Shown here: positions 17,429 through 25,957 of the stretch, piece by piece | Numbering within the stretch: the stretch's first letter is position 1 | Layout of the letters: every line of letters starts with the position of its first letter | Assembly: GCA_021789935.1 (NCBI GenBank) | Contig: JAJYIR010000005.1 | Location: forward strand, 1 to 64,000 | Reading direction: 5' to 3' | DNA from: Nitrospirota bacterium | GTDB taxonomy: Bacteria > Nitrospirota > Thermodesulfovibrionia > Thermodesulfovibrionales > JdFR-88 | Length of the DNA stretch: 64,000 bases | Program-made: the position numbers and the translations under genes | Notes under the pieces: model-generated | Databases searched by the model: none | The model's input: only the letters and a program-made list of their open reading frames with translations | Told to the model about the DNA's origin: nothing

Positions 17429-17773
17429 ATGCGCACGATTCTGCAGAAGCAGTACCGGCTTAAGACCTTTGTCTGCGCATCCACCCTGATCGTTTGCTTC
17501 ATCAGCTTTAATTTCGCCTTTGTTATCGCCTATTCCGTCAATAAGAGGATAATTGAAAACCAGGCACGCGCCGTTTCCCGCTCTGTTTCGCAGCAGACAT
17601 CCAATATGCTGTTTCAGCTTATGGAAAAAGGCTGGACTAAAAAAGAACTGGGGCGGCACCTCGCCTTTATGGAGGCTCAGGAAGGAGGGGCGGCATACAA
17701 GATAAAACTGTACAGGAAAGGCGGCGGCAAGCTTGACAGCCGTGTGGCGGGTGTACTGCCAGCGGGAACATAG
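17429..17773 (+). CDS. N-terminal half of a frameshifted membrane sensor (reads into the GGDEF-EAL gene)
   Basis: 114 residues: one membrane helix (about 13-35) and the start of a periplasmic sensor domain. The frame ends at a TAG just before the downstream frame, which opens GNIVIAKDG and continues the same domain through a haem-type CLKCH. The two frames together would make one protein of the usual sensor-GGDEF-EAL layout. A shift of one base near 17760 (around GCGGGAACA) restores continuity. Either a mutation, a sequence error or a recoding event. Confidence 0.7.
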   Translation: MRTILQKQYRLKTFVCASTLIVCFISFNFAFVIAYSVNKRIIENQARAVSRSVSQQTSNMLFQLMEKGWTKKELGRHLAFMEAQEGGAAYKIKLYRKGGGKLDSRVAGVLPAGT

Positions 17774-19974
17774 TGATCGCAAAAGACGGCTTTCTGCTGA
17801 CCGGCATATATCCGGTGAAAGCAACGAAGGGTTGCCTGAAATGCCACGTAAAAGACCGTGAGGGGGGCATACGCGGGGCCATAAGCGTTCAGCAGGACAT
17901 AGGGCCTGAAATCAACGCCATGAAAAGGAAATTCACTTTTTTCTTTCTGCTCTTTTCGCCGGTCCCCTTCATCATGGCAGGTTTTATCGCCACCTTCCTG
18001 AACGCGAAGATCCGGAATTCCACAGAACTTTTTTACAAAAAAGTACGGGATGTGAGCAGTGTCAGTGATCTGGCCAAACTCGAAATGGAGAGTTCCGATG
18101 TGGGTTTCGCGGAATTCAACAGCATCCTTCGGGAGCTTGGCAGTTTTGCCGGGAGGATAAGGGACATCGCGGTGGACAGGCACATCCTCGAATTCGAGCT
18201 CCAGGTGCTCGATAAATTCATCATCACTTCGGATGTGGTAAAAGCGTGGAAAGAGCACGTTCATCGTCTGCTGCTGGAAATCAACAAGGTGGTAGACGTA
18301 TACGCCCTATTCTCCATTTTTCAAACGGGCGATGATTTATACGAACTGGAGGTGTTCTGGGCCGGCGCGCCGTCTGACAGCATAAAAGAGTTTGTAGAAA
18401 AAGCCGTCCGGCGAGAGGTTTTTCCCGGTGCAAATGAGGACCCCGGAAAGGCGGCTTACCCAGAGATTAAACATAATGTAGCCCCGAATTTCATGGGGCC
18501 TTTGGGCCTGGAGGAAGGGGACATGGAGTTGCAGACCAAATCCATGGAACTCCAGAACCCGAGGATCAAGGGAGTGGTGGGGGTAGGATTACAGCCCGGG
18601 CTGACCAAAGACCCCGTCCGCGCTCTTGTAATAGACGGTATTTTGACCACTATTTTGAACATGGCCGGGTCCATCAAGGCCATCCGCAAATACACCAGGG
18701 ACCTCGAATACTATGCGACAAGGGACCCGTTAACCAAACTCTATAACCAAAGGATGTTCTGGGAACTTTTCAGGTATGAAATCATGAGGTCGGACCGGCT
18801 CGGGTATAAATTGTCCGTAGTCGTCATCGATCTGGACAACTTTAAAAACGTCAATGATTCGCGCGGCCACGTCTTTGGCGACCGGTTTCTGTCTGCAATC
18901 TCCGAAGCGATGCACAATGCGCTTAGGAAGGGGGACATACTCTCCAGGTACGGGGGCGACGAATTCGCGATAGTCCTGCCGGATGCCGGCGAAGAGCAGG
19001 CTTTTTTTGTCATAAACAGGATCAGGGAAAATATGGGCAGGATATGCATAACCGCCGATGACGGCGCAGAGGTTAAAGTGACGGCCTCCATCGGTTTCGC
19101 CGTTTACCCCGTCCATGCCTCGAATGCGGACGACCTCTTTATATTCGCTGACCATATGATGTATAAGGCCAAAGAGGGGGGTAAGGATGCGGTCATCCTC
19201 CCGGCAATTGAAGATGTCGCCGGCGTATTCAGGACAAATGGAGAAGTAAATATGCTTGTCATGAATGCCCTGGAAGAAAAGAGCGGCATCCCCTATTTTC
19301 AGCCCATCGTAAATGTGGAAACCGGCAGGGTCGAAGGCTGCGAGGTCTTAAGCAGGATCAAGACCATTAAGGGCATCCTGACCGCGGAGGAATTCATTGA
19401 GGCCGCCGAGAGGATCGGCATATTGGGCAAGCTCGATTATGTGCTTATGGAGAAGGCCTTCGAAAAGGCGGAAGACGAGGGGTATGACGGGTCCCTGTTC
19501 CTTAATTTATCGCCCAAGTCCCTGATCCTCAAGGAATTCATCCCCGGTGTCATGGACCTGGCAAGGAGGTACGGGATAGGCCACAGCCGGATCGTATTTG
19601 AGATTACCGAGAAAGATGCGGTCCGTAATATCTCCCTTCTGGAAAAGTTCATCCGGGACCTGAAACTGGAGGGCTTCAATTTCGCCATCGATGATTTTGG
19701 GACCGGTTTTGCTTCGTTTCAATACATAAAACGCTTCCCGATCGACTATGTCAAGATTGCCGGGAAGTTCATAAAGAACATGATCGTTGACCCCAAGGAT
19801 ATGGCGCTGGTAAAAACCGTGGTTGTGCTGTGCAGGGAATTCGGCATCAAGGCGGTAGCCGAATATGTGGAGAACGATGAGATCATGGAGGCGGTAAAAC
19901 AGGCCGGCATCGTTTATGGCCAGGGCTACCACATAGGCAGGCCCTCTCCGGATATTGAAAGCAGGCAAGGATGA
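17773..19974 (+). CDS. GGDEF-EAL c-di-GMP enzyme with haem-binding sensor motif, 5' part displaced by frameshift
   Basis: 733 residues from GTG 17773, but this start lies inside a sensor domain and is probably not the native one. CLKCH at 21-25 is a CxxCH c-type haem motif, as in DUF3365/Tll0287-like sensors. A membrane helix follows (55-77), then a HAMP/GAF-like region. GGDEF is intact (394-398, I-site RKGD 385-388). The EAL domain has EVL at 524-526 in place of EAL but keeps DDFGTG at 640-645. It may sense redox state or ligands in the periplasm and both make and degrade c-di-GMP. Confidence 0.85.
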   Translation: MIAKDGFLLTGIYPVKATKGCLKCHVKDREGGIRGAISVQQDIGPEINAMKRKFTFFFLLFSPVPFIMAGFIATFLNAKIRNSTELFYKKVRDVSSVSDLAKLEMESSDVGFAEFNSILRELGSFAGRIRDIAVDRHILEFELQVLDKFIITSDVVKAWKEHVHRLLLEINKVVDVYALFSIFQTGDDLYELEVFWAGAPSDSIKEFVEKAVRREVFPGANEDPGKAAYPEIKHNVAPNFMGPLGLEEGDMELQTKSMELQNPRIKGVVGVGLQPGLTKDPVRALVIDGILTTILNMAGSIKAIRKYTRDLEYYATRDPLTKLYNQRMFWELFRYEIMRSDRLGYKLSVVVIDLDNFKNVNDSRGHVFGDRFLSAISEAMHNALRKGDILSRYGGDEFAIVLPDAGEEQAFFVINRIRENMGRICITADDGAEVKVTASIGFAVYPVHASNADDLFIFADHMMYKAKEGGKDAVILPAIEDVAGVFRTNGEVNMLVMNALEEKSGIPYFQPIVNVETGRVEGCEVLSRIKTIKGILTAEEFIEAAERIGILGKLDYVLMEKAFEKAEDEGYDGSLFLNLSPKSLILKEFIPGVMDLARRYGIGHSRIVFEITEKDAVRNISLLEKFIRDLKLEGFNFAIDDFGTGFASFQYIKRFPIDYVKIAGKFIKNMIVDPKDMALVKTVVVLCREFGIKAVAEYVENDEIMEAVKQAGIVYGQGYHIGRPSPDIESRQG

Positions 19975-19982
19975 TAAAATAA

Positions 19983-20180
19983 TTACCGCTCCAATATTTC
20001 CTTTACGCGCCCCACTTCGCCGCTTTCCAGGCGGACTTTGATCCCGCGGGTATGTTCAGGTGACTTGGTTAATATATCTTTGACAATCCCCTCTGTCAGC
20101 TTCCCGGTCTGCTGGTCTTTTTTTAATACTATTGAAACACGCAGCCCCGCTCTTATACCGGAACGTCTGGTTCCGCCCAT
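19983..20180 (-). CDS. YwbE family small protein
   Basis: 65 residues (MGGTRRSGIRAGLRVSIVLK...). The whole length matches the YwbE family pattern: GLRVSIVLKKDQQTGKL, GIVKDILTKSPEHTRGIKV and GEVGRVKEI. Members are small, about 65 residues, with no established role. ATG at 20180 is chosen because homology starts there; the frame continues upstream without similarity. Divergent from the ABC-F gene. Confidence 0.85.
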   Translation of the reverse strand: MGGTRRSGIRAGLRVSIVLKKDQQTGKLTEGIVKDILTKSPEHTRGIKVRLESGEVGRVKEILER

Positions 20181-20294
20181 ATATTTTTGCGCCCCCCGTC
20201 CGAATTTTTGTGATGGCTCCCCGCCTAAAGCTCCCGCCCTTCGGGGGCGTACCGTACATATTAACAGCATCGCACAGGTGATGGTGTTATTCGC

Positions 20295-20300
20295 TATAAT
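20295..20300 (+). promoter_or_regulatory. Likely -10 box for the ABC-F gene
   Basis: A perfect TATAAT on the plus strand in the divergent gap, 96 nt before the ABC-F start. The -35 is weak. Confidence 0.35.
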
Positions 20301-20396
20301 AAATGGGAGACCAAAGAAGAAGCGAGCTGGCCCGGGTTTTTGTTTTTTGCTTTTTTTGGGAAAAAATATCGCGTGCTCTTCCACTCGAGGTGAAAT

Positions 20397-22307
20397 TTGG
20401 CATTGGTGAGTTTGCAGGATGTGAGGATCTCGTTTGGCATTCATGCGCTGCTGGACGGGGTGATGCTGCAGATAGAACGCGGCGAACGGGTCTGCCTGGT
20501 GGGCAGAAACGGGGTGGGCAAGTCCACCCTTTTAAAGGTCATAAGCGGATCGATTTCCCCTGACGAGGGCAGGTGCATGCGGCAAAGTGATGCAAGGGTC
20601 GGATTACTGGAGCAGGAAGTCCCGGCGGAGCTCTCCGGCACTGTCTTCGAGGTCGTCTCCGGCGAGCTTGGCCTGTCAGGTCTGATCTCTGAATACCGCT
20701 CTCTCAGCAACCGCCTGGGCCGCGGGGATGACGACGGAAACATCGCGGAACTGGAGCGGATACAGCACGCCATCGAGTCCGCAGGCGGATGGCAAACGAA
20801 GCATAGGGTGGAGAACATCCTTTCCCGCTTAAGATTAAATCCCGATGCTTCTTTTGCCAATCTCTCCGGCGGATACAAAAGAAGGGTGCTGCTGGCCAGG
20901 GCGCTTGTGAGCGAGCCGGACCTGCTGCTGCTCGATGAGCCGACGAACCATCTGGATATAGAATCCATTGAATGGCTTGAAAAATTTTTCCTTCTGGATT
21001 TCCGCGGCGCCATACTTTTTATAACCCACGACCGGAGGTTTCTCAAGGCCCTTGCGACCCGCATAGTAGAGCTGGACCGCGGGCGGCTCACCGATTGGCC
21101 GGGTGATTACGCAACCTACCTGGCCAGGCGGCAGGCTGAGCTCGACGCAGAGGCTTCGCACAATGCGCTTTTCGATAAAAGGCTTAGCAGGGAAGAGGCC
21201 TGGATACGGCAAGGGATAAAAGCCCGGCGCACGCGCAATGAGGGCCGGGTCAGGGCATTGAAGGAGTTGAGGAGGGAGCGCCTCGCGAGGCGTGAGCAGA
21301 CCGGCAGCGCCATAATGGGGCTTAACGAGGCCGAAAGGTCCGGTAAGCTGGTTCTTGAGGCAAAGGGGGTGGGATTCAGCTGCGATGGGCATCCCCTGGT
21401 CCGCGATTTCTCCACCATCGTCATGCGCGGGGACAAGATCGGAATCATCGGGCCAAACGGAGCGGGAAAGACCACGCTGCTGAACGTGCTGCTGGGCAAG
21501 ACGCCGCCTGCGGAAGGTTTTGTGCGAATGGGGACCCGCATCGAGGCCGCCTATTTTGACCAGCACAGAGCGCAGCTGGATGATGATAAGTCGGTATCCG
21601 AAAACGTGGGTGAAGGATGCGACACCGTTACTGTCAATGGCAGGACAAGGCACATAACCGGCTATCTCGAAGATTTCCTCTTTCCCCCGGAGCGGACCCG
21701 CTTGCCCATAAGGGTATTGTCGGGCGGCGAGCGAAACCGGGCACTCCTGGCGAAGCTCTTCACGAAACCTTCAAACCTGCTTGTGATGGATGAACCGGCC
21801 AATGACCTCGATACCGATACACTGGAACTGCTTGAGGAGATGCTGATAGAGTACACGGGCACCGTTTTTCTTGTGAGCCATGACCGTGAGTTCCTGAACA
21901 ACATCGTTTCCAGCACCATGGTATTTGAAGGCGGCGGAAGGCTGGCGGAATATGTTGGAGGCTATGACGACTGGCTCTGCCAGCGCGCCCCGGTAATGGT
22001 TAAGCCGGGGAAGGCCAAAGAAGCGGCAAAACAAAAACACAAAAACCCCATCCGGCCGGGGCAGCCGGCGCGCCCGCGTGTCCTGAGTTTCAGGGAGAAA
22101 AAGGAGCTCGAAGAGCTGCCGGCATTTATCGAATCCCTGGAATCGGAGCGGACCCTGCTATATGAGGCCCTTGCGGACCCCGAATTCTACCGGCAGGACG
22201 GTAGCAGGATGCCGGCTGCAAAGGCCCGGATACAGGAACTGGAAAATGAAATCACCGGCGGGTATCAAAGATGGGAGCTTTTAGAATCGCTCCCGAAAGA
22301 GAAGTGA
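20397..22307 (+). CDS. ABC-F family ATPase (Uup type)
   Basis: 636 residues, no membrane segment. Two ABC cassettes: Walker A GRNGVGKST then signature LSGGYKRR and LLLDEPTNHLDI; and GPNGAGKTT then LSGGERNR and LVMDEPANDLDTD. A charged linker joins them, and the last 90 residues form a Lys/Glu coiled coil typical of Uup. ABC-F proteins act on ribosomes or translation; Uup also affects transposon excision and DNA branch structures. The start is TTG at 20397, with AGGTG 4 nt upstream; a GTG 9 nt later is also possible. Confidence 0.92.
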   Translation: MALVSLQDVRISFGIHALLDGVMLQIERGERVCLVGRNGVGKSTLLKVISGSISPDEGRCMRQSDARVGLLEQEVPAELSGTVFEVVSGELGLSGLISEYRSLSNRLGRGDDDGNIAELERIQHAIESAGGWQTKHRVENILSRLRLNPDASFANLSGGYKRRVLLARALVSEPDLLLLDEPTNHLDIESIEWLEKFFLLDFRGAILFITHDRRFLKALATRIVELDRGRLTDWPGDYATYLARRQAELDAEASHNALFDKRLSREEAWIRQGIKARRTRNEGRVRALKELRRERLARREQTGSAIMGLNEAERSGKLVLEAKGVGFSCDGHPLVRDFSTIVMRGDKIGIIGPNGAGKTTLLNVLLGKTPPAEGFVRMGTRIEAAYFDQHRAQLDDDKSVSENVGEGCDTVTVNGRTRHITGYLEDFLFPPERTRLPIRVLSGGERNRALLAKLFTKPSNLLVMDEPANDLDTDTLELLEEMLIEYTGTVFLVSHDREFLNNIVSSTMVFEGGGRLAEYVGGYDDWLCQRAPVMVKPGKAKEAAKQKHKNPIRPGQPARPRVLSFREKKELEELPAFIESLESERTLLYEALADPEFYRQDGSRMPAAKARIQELENEITGGYQRWELLESLPKEK

Positions 22308-22309
22308 AG

Positions 22310-22534
22310 TTAAAAACTGTCCGGGTCCGTTCCCTCTTTTTCTTCCAAAAGACCCTCCAGGACCTTTTTAACATCTTCCCCCGTCCCCTTCAGCATGTCC
22401 CTGCAGGACTCAATAAGCTCCGCGGCCCTTTTTACCTTTCCCGGCAGAGCATCAACGGAGACGTTATCGCCCTCCATTTCCGCCGCTATTGTCTCCAGCT
22501 CTTTCAGCGCTTTCGAATATATGAAATTACCCAT
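22310..22534 (-). CDS. xseB: Exodeoxyribonuclease VII small subunit
   Basis: 74 residues. FIYSKALKELETIAAEME at the N-terminus and the SVDALPGKVKRAAELIESCR helix are the XseB signature; it is the short helical subunit that binds several-fold to XseA. It overlaps xseA by 8 nt and ends a repair operon that begins with the UvrD-type helicase. It ends convergently 2 nt from the ABC-F stop. Confidence 0.95.
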   Translation of the reverse strand: MGNFIYSKALKELETIAAEMEGDNVSVDALPGKVKRAAELIESCRDMLKGTGEDVKKVLEGLLEEKEGTDPDSF

Positions 22535-23726
22535 TTTTAACCCTTTTCACCTCGATTTTGCTTTGCACCGTCCCGTCAGAAAGCTGTGTGATTACCACGG
22601 AGCCAACCTCCGCCCCGGCTATGGATCTAAGCACTTTGCCGTTTGCAAAGGTGATGCTGTAGCCTCTTTTAAGGAGGCCCGCCGGGTCCAGATGCCTGAT
22701 TGTTTTTTCAAAAATAGTCAATTTGCTGTCCTCCCTTTGAAGGACGTTTATTGCCGCCTGCTGTAATCTTTGCAAAAGAGAGTCCAGGCTGTGGCGTTCA
22801 TTCCTTAAGGCGCGCTCACAATACCTTACAAGCTTTCTCTGTGCCTCCAGTATTCGCTCCTCGAAAGCCCTGAGCCCGGAGATCAGGAATTCGGCCGCCG
22901 CCGTCGGGGTTTTCAGCCTTGTATGGGCCACCATATCCACCACCGTGTCATCCCTTTCGTGGCCTATCCCGGTCAGTACCGGCAGAACACAGGCCGCAAC
23001 TGAAGCGGCGATATCGTATCCATCGAAGCATTGGAGGTCCACCTGGGAGCCTCCCCCGCGAATTATTATGACCACATCGAACAGGTCCCGTTGGGCCTGG
23101 ACCTCCCGCAGGGCGCTGATAACAGACTCCCCGGCCGTGGGCCCCTGCATAATTGCCTGGAAAAGTGTGCACCGGAATCTATACCCGAAGGCGTTATTGC
23201 TTATGTGATTCATGAAATCGCCGTAGCCTGCCGCCCCCGCCGATGAGATTATTGCCACCCTCTGCGGAACGAGCGGGAGTTTCAGGCCCTTGTTGCGGTC
23301 CATCAGCCCCTCTTTTTGGAGCCTTTCAAGGACTTCCTTCCTTTTCCTGGCCATCTCACCCATTGTATATATGGGGTCAATATCCCTGATATTAAGGCTC
23401 AACCCATATACTTCATGGAAATTTACCGCGGCCAGAAAGAGCACTTTCAACCCGGCTTTTAACGATTCTCCTGTGGATTTTTCGAATTTTTGCACCAGTT
23501 TCCGGTATTCATAAGACCAGATATTGGCTTTGGCCTGCGCAACGGTCCTGTCATCGGCCTTTTCGATCAGGGTCAGATAGCAGTGGCCCTTTTGGTCGCA
23601 CCTGGAATCGGCTATTTCGGCGATGACCCAACAGGCCCCGGGGAAAAAATAGTTGAGGGCGGATTTTATTCTGTTGTTCAGTTCCGAGAGGGTAATGGCC
23701 CGTTGACCGGTCAGTGGTTCAGTCAA
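22527..23726 (-). CDS. xseA: Exodeoxyribonuclease VII large subunit
   Basis: 399 residues. An N-terminal OB-fold (GACWVIAEIADSRCDQKGHC) is followed by the catalytic domain with RVAIISSAGAAGYGDF, IIIRGGGSQVDL and TGIGHERDDTVVD, then a helical region and a C-terminal segment RGYSITFANGKVL. It degrades single-stranded DNA from both ends. It starts 3 nt after the helicase stop. Confidence 0.96.
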   Translation of the reverse strand: MTEPLTGQRAITLSELNNRIKSALNYFFPGACWVIAEIADSRCDQKGHCYLTLIEKADDRTVAQAKANIWSYEYRKLVQKFEKSTGESLKAGLKVLFLAAVNFHEVYGLSLNIRDIDPIYTMGEMARKRKEVLERLQKEGLMDRNKGLKLPLVPQRVAIISSAGAAGYGDFMNHISNNAFGYRFRCTLFQAIMQGPTAGESVISALREVQAQRDLFDVVIIIRGGGSQVDLQCFDGYDIAASVAACVLPVLTGIGHERDDTVVDMVAHTRLKTPTAAAEFLISGLRAFEERILEAQRKLVRYCERALRNERHSLDSLLQRLQQAAINVLQREDSKLTIFEKTIRHLDPAGLLKRGYSITFANGKVLRSIAGAEVGSVVITQLSDGTVQSKIEVKRVKNG

Positions 23727-23729
23727 AAT

Positions 23730-25622
23730 TTATTCCTTTTTCCCCCCCGAGATAACTTCCATTACCTCGCCTATATAACGTGATCGCAGCATCTGGGATG
23801 TCCTGCCGAATTTCATCCTGTAATCGGCCGACGAAAGGTAGAGTCCCTCCTTGGCCCTGGTGCAGGCAACGTAAAAAAGCCGTCTCTCCTCTTCCAGTGC
23901 GGCGCCGCTCTCAAGGGACCTCTCGGAGGGGAATATCCCCTCTTCCATGGCCGGAAGGAAGACGACGGGCCATTCAAGCCCCTTTGCGGCGTGGATCGTC
24001 ATTATCTTAACACTTTCTTCCTGGCTGATCCTGTCCTGGTCCGAGGCAAGAAGACTGTCTTCCATGAACTCGGAGAAAGGTTTCCCCGCTTTCTCAATGG
24101 ACAGCAGCACGTTGCTGAGTTCAGAGACGTTTTCTATGCGGTCCTCATGGTCTTCCTTGTACTCCTCTTTCAGATATTCAAGGTAGTTCAGTTCCCGGAT
24201 TACGCTCATCAGGACAGTGTAGGGTTTTTCTTCCACCGTGTCCCCGTGTTTCAGGAGCATACTTATCAGCGCGTCGGCATTAACTCTTTGTTTTTGGGAA
24301 AACCTGGTATCTCTCAGCGCCTGTACCCAGCCGGTTTTGAAATTCCCGGTGATCATCCCGATTGCCTTCTTCCCGATCCCCCTGGAAGGCGTATTGACGA
24401 CCCTGTCGAAGGCCGCCCTGTCCCTGGTGTTGGACATAAGCCTCAGGTAGCAAAGCAGGTTCTTCACCTCGGCCCGTTCGTAGAATGCCAGGCCCCGGAC
24501 GATCTCGTAGGGAATGCCGTATCGCATGAAGCTGCTTTCCAGACCCCGTGAAAGGAAACTCATGCGGATAAGGATGGCCATATCGGAATAGGAGTATTTT
24601 TCTGTTTTGGCAAGCGCTATTATCTTTTCGGCAATATGCCTGTTTTCCGCGTCGTTTCCCTCAGCGGAGCGATACTCCACTTCTCCCTCTTCTTCCTTGT
24701 CTGTGTGAAGCGTAAGGACTTTGTCCGCCCACATGCGGTCAACATTGCCGATGACGATATTGGCCACATCGAGGATCTTTTTGGTGGACCTGTAGTTCTT
24801 TTCCAGCCGCATCTCTGTCGCATTGAACTCCCGGCCGAACTTAAGGATATTCTCCGGGACGGCGCCCCGCCATGTGTAAATAGTCTGGAAAGGGTCTCCG
24901 ACCACAAAAATGTTGTTCCTGTTCCCGGCAGAAAGCAGCTTTATAAGGGAGTACTGTATCTCGTTAGTGTCCTGGAACTCATCCACCATGAAAAAATCGT
25001 AGCGGTCCTGCCACTTCCCGCGCACCTCGGGCCTGGTTACGAACAGGTGGGCGGTGTAATGGATCAGGTCATCGTAGTCCAGCGCATTTGACCGTTCAAG
25101 ATCCGTTTGGTATGCGTTTGCCGTTTCCGCGTGCTGGTTCTGTGGAAATGGCATGCCTGCGATGTATTCCACTATGTTGTCCCTGTACGTCTGCTTCGCC
25201 TTTGAAATGGTCTTTTGTGCGGCATCCGTTTCCTTGGGGTCGAGATTTAACCGCCTCAGTATGTCCTTTACCGTTTTTTTGCTGTCCGTCTGGTCGTAGA
25301 TGATGAAGTTCTTGTCAAAATTCCTCCCGAGCGCAGCAATATCCTCCCTGAGCACCCGCACACAGAATGAGTGGAAAGTGCTGATGGAGCGGGGCTTGAT
25401 CGAGAGCATTCTTTCGACGCGGCCGGCCATTTCCTGGGCGGCCTTTTTAGTGAAGGTTATGGCAAGTATCCGGTGCGGCTTGATGTTCTTCTCTTTGATG
25501 AGATAGCCGATCTTGTGTGTAAGGACCTTCGTCTTGCCGCTGCCGGCGCCGGCCAGCAGCAACAGGGGAGAGCCGAAATGCTCGACAGCCGCTTTTTGTT
25601 CCTGATTCAGCCCTTTTAACAT
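23730..25622 (-). CDS. UvrD/Rep-family superfamily 1 DNA helicase
   Basis: 630 residues. SF1A helicase motifs in order: Q-motif LNQEQKAAVEH, Walker A LAGAGSGKT near residue 24, ITFTKKAAQEM, MVDEFQDTN, GDPFQTIYTWRGA, LEKNYRST and the C-terminal TIHAAKGLEWPVVF with RRLFYVACTRA. It unwinds DNA 3' to 5' in repair or replication restart. It is a little short for UvrD/PcrA (650-720), missing much of the C-terminal tail. It heads an operon with xseA and xseB. Confidence 0.93.
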   Translation of the reverse strand: MLKGLNQEQKAAVEHFGSPLLLLAGAGSGKTKVLTHKIGYLIKEKNIKPHRILAITFTKKAAQEMAGRVERMLSIKPRSISTFHSFCVRVLREDIAALGRNFDKNFIIYDQTDSKKTVKDILRRLNLDPKETDAAQKTISKAKQTYRDNIVEYIAGMPFPQNQHAETANAYQTDLERSNALDYDDLIHYTAHLFVTRPEVRGKWQDRYDFFMVDEFQDTNEIQYSLIKLLSAGNRNNIFVVGDPFQTIYTWRGAVPENILKFGREFNATEMRLEKNYRSTKKILDVANIVIGNVDRMWADKVLTLHTDKEEEGEVEYRSAEGNDAENRHIAEKIIALAKTEKYSYSDMAILIRMSFLSRGLESSFMRYGIPYEIVRGLAFYERAEVKNLLCYLRLMSNTRDRAAFDRVVNTPSRGIGKKAIGMITGNFKTGWVQALRDTRFSQKQRVNADALISMLLKHGDTVEEKPYTVLMSVIRELNYLEYLKEEYKEDHEDRIENVSELSNVLLSIEKAGKPFSEFMEDSLLASDQDRISQEESVKIMTIHAAKGLEWPVVFLPAMEEGIFPSERSLESGAALEEERRLFYVACTRAKEGLYLSSADYRMKFGRTSQMLRSRYIGEVMEVISGGKKE

Positions 25623-25957
25623 TTTTTCCCCGGATGAAGTGCTGCGATGATGTCAAAGCTAAAAAAGTTCACAGTCTGAAAACCCGGTAAAATAGAAAAT
25701 AGTGGATTATTAATTTATCGCCGGCCTTCAGAGAAGGCCGGACACTGCAAGTATTTCATTGTAAACGAGGCACACAAAATTCACAAGTTTCAGGCTTCCT
25801 TTCCTCCCCCGGCGCCGGCAACCCCCGGGAGGGCCATTTTCAGGGCACCGGAAGCAGCCGCTTTCAGGTTTGGAGTCCTGGAGGCGCAAGGATGCAAACG
25901 GCGGGATTTGCGAAGCTGTAAGCCGGAACGCCGCGCCCACCCGCTATGCTCGTTCCA
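25623..25957. other. GC-rich intergenic tract, possible dispersed element
   Basis: No gene I can support. A reverse open frame (25940-25728, 70 codons) ends KLVNFVCLVYNEILAVSGLL, and the tract has a 9-bp hairpin at 25721-25741. The peptide tail feels familiar as a recurring spurious ORF, which would fit a dispersed repetitive element; this cannot be confirmed from one copy. Confidence 0.4.
25721..25741. repeat. 9-bp perfect inverted repeat, CCGGCCTTC AGA GAAGGCCGG
   Basis: The arms pair perfectly around a 3-nt loop. No T-tract follows on either strand, so this is a hairpin rather than a clear terminator. Confidence 0.6.

Noticed and set aside
25850-25930. Possible c-di-GMP (GEMM) riboswitch suggested by GGCGCAAGGATGCAAACGG
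   Set aside because: The consensus second hairpin and its receptor are absent, and on that strand it would lead into the 3' end of a convergent gene.
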